Shown here piece by piece: positions 12,842 to 16,066 of a stretch of 16,066 nt of DNA. Both the position numbers and the translations under genes were made by a program. The notes beneath the pieces are model-generated. The model was given only the letters and a program-made list of their open reading frames with translations. It did not search any database and was not told where the DNA came from. Where the stretch lies: positions 1 through 16,066 of the forward strand of contig JBDTNQ010000105.1 of assembly GCA_039933635.1 (NCBI GenBank), read 5' to 3'. The stretch's first letter is position 1. Each line of letters starts with the position of its first letter. Origin of the DNA: JBDTNQ01 sp039933635. Lineage in GTDB: Bacteria; Acidobacteriota; Vicinamibacteria; Vicinamibacterales; SCN-69-37.

Positions 12842-15800
12842 TCAGCGTTGCGGCGCCTGGTAGATGCGAACCTGCGCCACGCCCCAGAACTCGGTGCCGA
12901 TCGCCGTGCCCGTTTGCGTCACGCGCACGAACTTCGCCATCGTCGGGCGGATCGGGATGACGGTGGTCGGTGTCGCGCCAGCGCCCTGCGCCAACGGCGC
13001 GCTCCACGACGTCCCGTCGGTCGAGACGGTCAGGCTGTAGGCCACGGGGCCCGGCGCGGGCGGTCCACCGCCCCGGCCGCCGCGCCCACCACCGCGTCCG
13101 GGAGCCGCGGCTCCCGGTCCGCCAGCGGGACCTGCACCTGGCGCTCCGGCAGGCGCAGGTCCCGCGACCGGACCTTGTGGACCAGCGCCAGGTGCGCCGG
13201 CACCAGCTGGACCACCCGCTCCGCGCGCCGCGCCGACCGCAGGCGGAGCACCTGGGCCAGGAGCGGCACCGGCGCGACCGCCGCCGCCACGCCCGCCGAA
13301 CGGCGGCGCCGGCACGGTCGCGTCGATCTGCACTTCAGCAACCATCGTTGGTCGCGGCAGTTCGATCTGGAGCCACATACCGGGCTGCTGTGCCACGCCT
13401 GTATCCCACCGCGTCGCCGTCGCACCGCTGATCGCACCCGGCGCGGCCGCGGCGTTGTGGCTGGCGGTGATCGTCCACTCGGTGCTGTTGGTGAGCAGCG
13501 TGGGAATCGTGGGCAGCAGCTCGGCTTCCGTCCACGGGTTCTTGCGGGAGACGGCCTTGCGCACGGCCGCCACCTGTGCGGGCGTCACGAATCCGGCGCT
13601 GTTTCCGAAGCTGTTGCGGACGAACGTCGCAACGTTGGCGATCCACTCGTCGTCATTGGCGCCCATCGGGACCATGACCGCGCCGCCGTTGTAGGTCGTG
13701 CCGCCGACGGGGCCCTGCAGTCCCGCCAGGAGCACCTTGATCACGTAGTCGCGGTGACCCTGAACGCGCGGCGATCCGGCCAGGGGCGGTGCGAGCGTCG
13801 ATCCCTCGGCCGCGCCCGCGATCGGCGTGCCCTTGCCGTCGGTGCCGTGGCACGAGAAGCACAATTCGCGATACGTCGCGTCACCGCGGGCCATCACGCT
13901 GCGTTCAGCGGGCGACAGATTCAAGGTCGAGGAACCGGCATCGGCAAGCGAGGGCTGCTGTCCCTGTCCGGCTCCCGGCCGCAGGAGCTGAGCGCCGATT
14001 TCCTTGACGCCGCGGCTGCTGCTGGTGTCGACCATCGATCGCACCAGCGCCGGCGCGTCGGCGAGCCTCAGCACATTGATCGTCAGCATCGCCTGAATGG
14101 CGACGTCGACGTTCGGGTCCTTCAGCAACGCGCGATAGTCCGTCGCAAACGTCTTGTCCCCGGCTTTGTAGAGCGACTCGCTGACCCGGATGGCCTGAAT
14201 GCGCAGCTTCTGATCCGGGCTCTTCACCATCTCGCGCACGAGCGGTGCGTCGGCCGAGCCCAGCCCTTCGAGCGTCCACAGCGCGTGAATCCGCGCGAGC
14301 GAATTCATCGACGTCTGGACGATGGTCTTCAGCGCCGGCACCACGGATTTGTCCTGTTTCAGCACGAGCAGCTTCTGCGCCGTGTCACGCCACCAGCCGT
14401 TCGGATGCGACAGATGCGCCACGAGCTGAGCCGGCGTTTCGGAGTACATGCGCGGCAGCGTGCGATCCGGCGTCATGCCGTCGTACGTGATGCGCCAGAT
14501 GCGGCCCAGGTTGTGCTGCTTCTCGAGGTCGTACTGTTCGTTCTTGCGGCGCAAGTACGAGCCCGGTCCGCCGACGAACTGGGCGTCCTGAATCAGACCG
14601 ACGTACATGTCCATCAGGTAGAGCGTGCCGTCCGGCGCGCCCACGATGTTCACGGGGCGGAACAGCGGGTCGGTCGATTTGATGAACTCGGATTTCGGAT
14701 ACGCGTTCTGGAGTTGCGTCAGGCCGTCCTTCACGACGATCTTCGCGCGGCGCACGATGCGTCCGACGGGCTCGTTGAACAGCAGATCGCCGACGAGATC
14801 GGCCGGCAGGCGATCGCCGCGAAAGATGGCGGGACCGGCGGCGGCGGTGAAGTGGTTGAGGACCCCATCGGGCAGCCGCACGCGGTTCATGCCGCCCTGC
14901 ATGTCGGCGATGCCGCCGGGTTGTCCCCACGGCGCCTGAAAGTCCGGTTCGAAGTTGTCCGGCGCGTTGATGGCGCCGTAGAGGATGGGCACCTGGAAGT
15001 TCACGGGGCCGATCTCGCCACCGCCATCCACCCACCAGACTTTGCCGTCGTTGTCCTGCGCGGTTCCCCACTGGCCGCCATTGGCTGCGGTCTCTTCGCG
15101 CAACACCTTGCCGTCGGGCGCGATGCGCAGCCGGTACGGGTTGTAGGTGCTGTACATCCAGTTGTCGAGTGCCCACGTGATGGCGCCGCCGGGCTGCCAC
15201 TCGAGGTTCTGGACGCGGCCGAATCCTGGATAGAAGACTTCCTTCTTATCAGCGACGCCGTCGCCGTTCGTGTCCGTGTACTTGTAGAAGTCGCGATTGT
15301 CGGTCTCGAGCACCAGCACCACGCCGTCCTGCAGCGGGAACGCAATGCGCGGCAGCACGAGCTTGTCGGCGAACACGGTGTGCTTGTCGTACTTCCCGTC
15401 GCCGTCCGTATCTTCCCAGCGCGTGATGCGGCACACGGGGTCGAGTGCGCCGGTGCCGTCGGCATCGCGCATGTAGGACGGCATCTCGAGCAGATACATA
15501 CGCCCATTGCCGTCGAAGCTCACGGAGACCGGGTCTTCGATTTGTGGATCGGCGAGGACGTTTTCGATGTGATAGCCGTCGGGCAGCAGGAACATCTTCT
15601 GCTCGTCTTCGGGCGTTTGGCGGACGACGGCGGGGCGTTTGACGAAGTCGGCACCGGGCGCATCGACGGCGCCGCGTCCACCGCGACCGGCAGGGGCGGT
15701 GGGCTGACCGGGGCCGGCCGACGGCGTCTGGGCTGCGGCCGGGGCTGGGGCTGGTGGTGCTCCCGCGCCGGCTGCCGGCGCTTGCGCGCGCGGCACGAGC

Positions 15801-15880
15801 GTGGTCGCGAACAGGATGGCCACGGTCGTCGCGACCAGGGCTGTGGATCGAATCAGCAACGAGCGCTTCTCACGTGACAC
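12842..15880 (-). CDS. Secreted PVC-type dehydrogenase: beta-propeller, HEAT repeats, cytochrome c and discoidin domain
   Basis: Probable extracytoplasmic sugar or alcohol dehydrogenase passing electrons to its own haem. The 1012-residue protein (from GTG 15880) has a signal peptide (about 1-34), a Gly/Ala/Pro linker (35-78), and a propeller-like domain (about 95-470) of the 'putative membrane-bound dehydrogenase' type with two DxDGDG calcium-like loops (EDTDGDGKYD, TDTNGDGVAD). A HEAT-like helical region spans about 490-615, followed by a cytochrome c domain with CFSCH (C674, C677, H678) and likely axial M739 (VMVPMG). A C-terminal F5/8 type C domain (about 800-1012: TEWTITASHN, RWDTG, PGMWLQIELP, SLTVSTDGTSW, FVRVTQTGT) is split by about 90 residues of Gly/Ala/Pro/Arg. 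The start is fixed by GGAGGGAG 6 nt before the GTG; a frame from 15931 lacks this. It precedes the isomerase by 6 nt. The substrate is unknown. Confidence 0.92.
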   Translation of the reverse strand: MSREKRSLLIRSTALVATTVAILFATTLVPRAQAPAAGAGAPPAPAPAAAQTPSAGPGQPTAPAGRGGRGAVDAPGADFVKRPAVVRQTPEDEQKMFLLPDGYHIENVLADPQIEDPVSVSFDGNGRMYLLEMPSYMRDADGTGALDPVCRITRWEDTDGDGKYDKHTVFADKLVLPRIAFPLQDGVVLVLETDNRDFYKYTDTNGDGVADKKEVFYPGFGRVQNLEWQPGGAITWALDNWMYSTYNPYRLRIAPDGKVLREETAANGGQWGTAQDNDGKVWWVDGGGEIGPVNFQVPILYGAINAPDNFEPDFQAPWGQPGGIADMQGGMNRVRLPDGVLNHFTAAAGPAIFRGDRLPADLVGDLLFNEPVGRIVRRAKIVVKDGLTQLQNAYPKSEFIKSTDPLFRPVNIVGAPDGTLYLMDMYVGLIQDAQFVGGPGSYLRRKNEQYDLEKQHNLGRIWRITYDGMTPDRTLPRMYSETPAQLVAHLSHPNGWWRDTAQKLLVLKQDKSVVPALKTIVQTSMNSLARIHALWTLEGLGSADAPLVREMVKSPDQKLRIQAIRVSESLYKAGDKTFATDYRALLKDPNVDVAIQAMLTINVLRLADAPALVRSMVDTSSSRGVKEIGAQLLRPGAGQGQQPSLADAGSSTLNLSPAERSVMARGDATYRELCFSCHGTDGKGTPIAGAAEGSTLAPPLAGSPRVQGHRDYVIKVLLAGLQGPVGGTTYNGGAVMVPMGANDDEWIANVATFVRNSFGNSAGFVTPAQVAAVRKAVSRKNPWTEAELLPTIPTLLTNSTEWTITASHNAAAAPGAISGATATRWDTGVAQQPGMWLQIELPRPTMVAEVQIDATVPAPPFGGRGGGGRAGAAPGPGAPPAVGAARGAGGPAGAGAPGAGPQGPVAGPAPAGAPGAGPAGGPGAAAPGRGGGRGGRGGGPPAPGPVAYSLTVSTDGTSWSAPLAQGAGATPTTVIPIRPTMAKFVRVTQTGTAIGTEFWGVAQVRIYQAPQR

Positions 15881-15886
15881 GTCGAA

Positions 15887-15894
15887 CTCCCTCC
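15887..15894 (-). promoter_or_regulatory. Strong ribosome binding site deciding the dehydrogenase start
   Basis: On the minus strand GGAGGGAG stands 6 nt before GTG 15880. The protein then begins M-S-R-E-K-R followed by a hydrophobic signal peptide, as expected for an exported enzyme. The longer reading from 15931 would put 17 extra residues before the basic N-region. Confidence 0.75.
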
Positions 15895-15958
15895 GAACGA
15901 ACCCGTGTGCGGCGCAAATCAGACCGCGCACGGCCGCCGAGCGTACGGGCGACGCAGG

Positions 15959-15968
15959 ATGTTAACAT
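15959..15968. promoter_or_regulatory. Perfect palindrome ATGTTAACAT between dehydrogenase gene and tRNA-Leu
   Basis: A 10-bp perfect palindrome lies 78 bp upstream of the dehydrogenase start and 27 bp upstream of the tRNA. It is the most AT-rich point of the spacer, so it could be an operator or part of a promoter. It lacks the central CG usual in LacI-family operators. No clear promoter hexamer pair was found for either gene. Confidence 0.3.
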
Positions 15969-15995
15969 TGCGATTCGCGTTCGACCGACCTCCGT

Positions 15996-16066
15996 GCCGG
16001 AGTGGCGAAACTGGCAGACGCGCGAGACTCAAAATCTCGTTACCTTGACGGGTAGTGTCGGTTCGA
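15996..16066 (+). tRNA. tRNA-Leu (anticodon CAA), 3' end cut by the window edge
   Basis: Decodes UUG. Acceptor 5' strand GCCGGAG (15996-16002) is followed by TG and a class II D-arm (GCGAAACTGGCAGACGC). The anticodon stem CGAGA/TCTCG encloses the loop CTCAAAA, which gives anticodon CAA at 16030-16032. A long variable arm TTACC-TTGAC-GGGTA, the mark of Leu/Ser/Tyr tRNAs, and the start of the T-arm (GTCGG-TTCGA) end the window. The 3' half of the T-arm and acceptor are not seen. Confidence 0.92.

Noticed and set aside
12632..15877. A 1081-codon open frame antisense to the dehydrogenase gene
   Set aside because: It has no recognisable motif, is Arg/His/Gly-rich as expected of a GC-rich shadow, and the opposite strand carries a clear multi-domain protein with signal peptide and ribosome binding site.
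1..16066. Hidden defence, phage or mobile system
   Set aside because: All sizeable frames with plausible composition belong to identified families; no integrase, transposase, toxin-antitoxin, nuclease-helicase or terminal repeats were seen.

Overview
The window is a GC-rich bacterial chromosome segment, densely packed with mostly house-keeping and secreted-enzyme genes. The mix of genes suggests an acidobacterium, most likely of the Vicinamibacteria type. The hints are a CarD with a basic tail, a stand-alone NuoI, a LytS/LytTR pair followed by signal peptidase I, and secreted enzymes full of Gly/Arg/Ala/Pro stretches, including a PVC-type cytochrome-dehydrogenase. This placement is inference from gene content and was not tested by any search. 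I see no mobile element, CRISPR array, phage gene or recognisable defence system.

Left part (1-4303). On the minus strand lie a homocysteine S-methyltransferase cut by the window edge and, upstream of it, a lone nuoI. Diverging from nuoI on the plus strand is a run of lytS-type sensor kinase, LytTR response regulator (3-nt gap) and signal peptidase I.

Middle part (4354-8860). A five-gene minus-strand unit reads carD, plsC, rex, moaC, long-chain acyl-CoA synthetase. Genes overlap or lie within about 30 nt of each other. A good sigma70-like promoter (TTGCGT, 17-bp spacer, TAGAAT) stands before carD, and a GC hairpin at 4311-4334 lies beyond the far end. The unit joins a general transcription factor, an NADH/NAD+ sensor, phospholipid and fatty-acid activation enzymes and molybdopterin synthesis. 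Two genes in the window (plsC and perhaps lepB) seem to begin at CTG codons embedded in the stop of the preceding gene (CTGA).

Right part (8957-16066). A secreted M28 zinc peptidase (minus) ends at a strong inverted repeat. It diverges, over only 34 bp, from a LacI-family regulator (plus). LacI runs into a convergent two-gene minus-strand operon with the stop codons overlapping as CTAG. That operon encodes a large secreted beta-propeller/HEAT/cytochrome c/discoidin protein and a Tat-exported sugar isomerase-like TIM barrel, a likely extracytoplasmic carbohydrate oxidation module. The window ends inside a tRNA-Leu(CAA).

There is no gene-free stretch longer than 300 bases. The largest gap (8770-9025) holds the carD promoter and a terminator-like repeat cluster. 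Nothing here convinces me of a wholly new system. The most unusual signals are the paired CTGA stop/start overlaps, the histone-like CarD tail, the glutamate variant of the PlsC HX4D motif, and the GRGGRG-type insertions inside folded domains of neighbouring secreted proteins.
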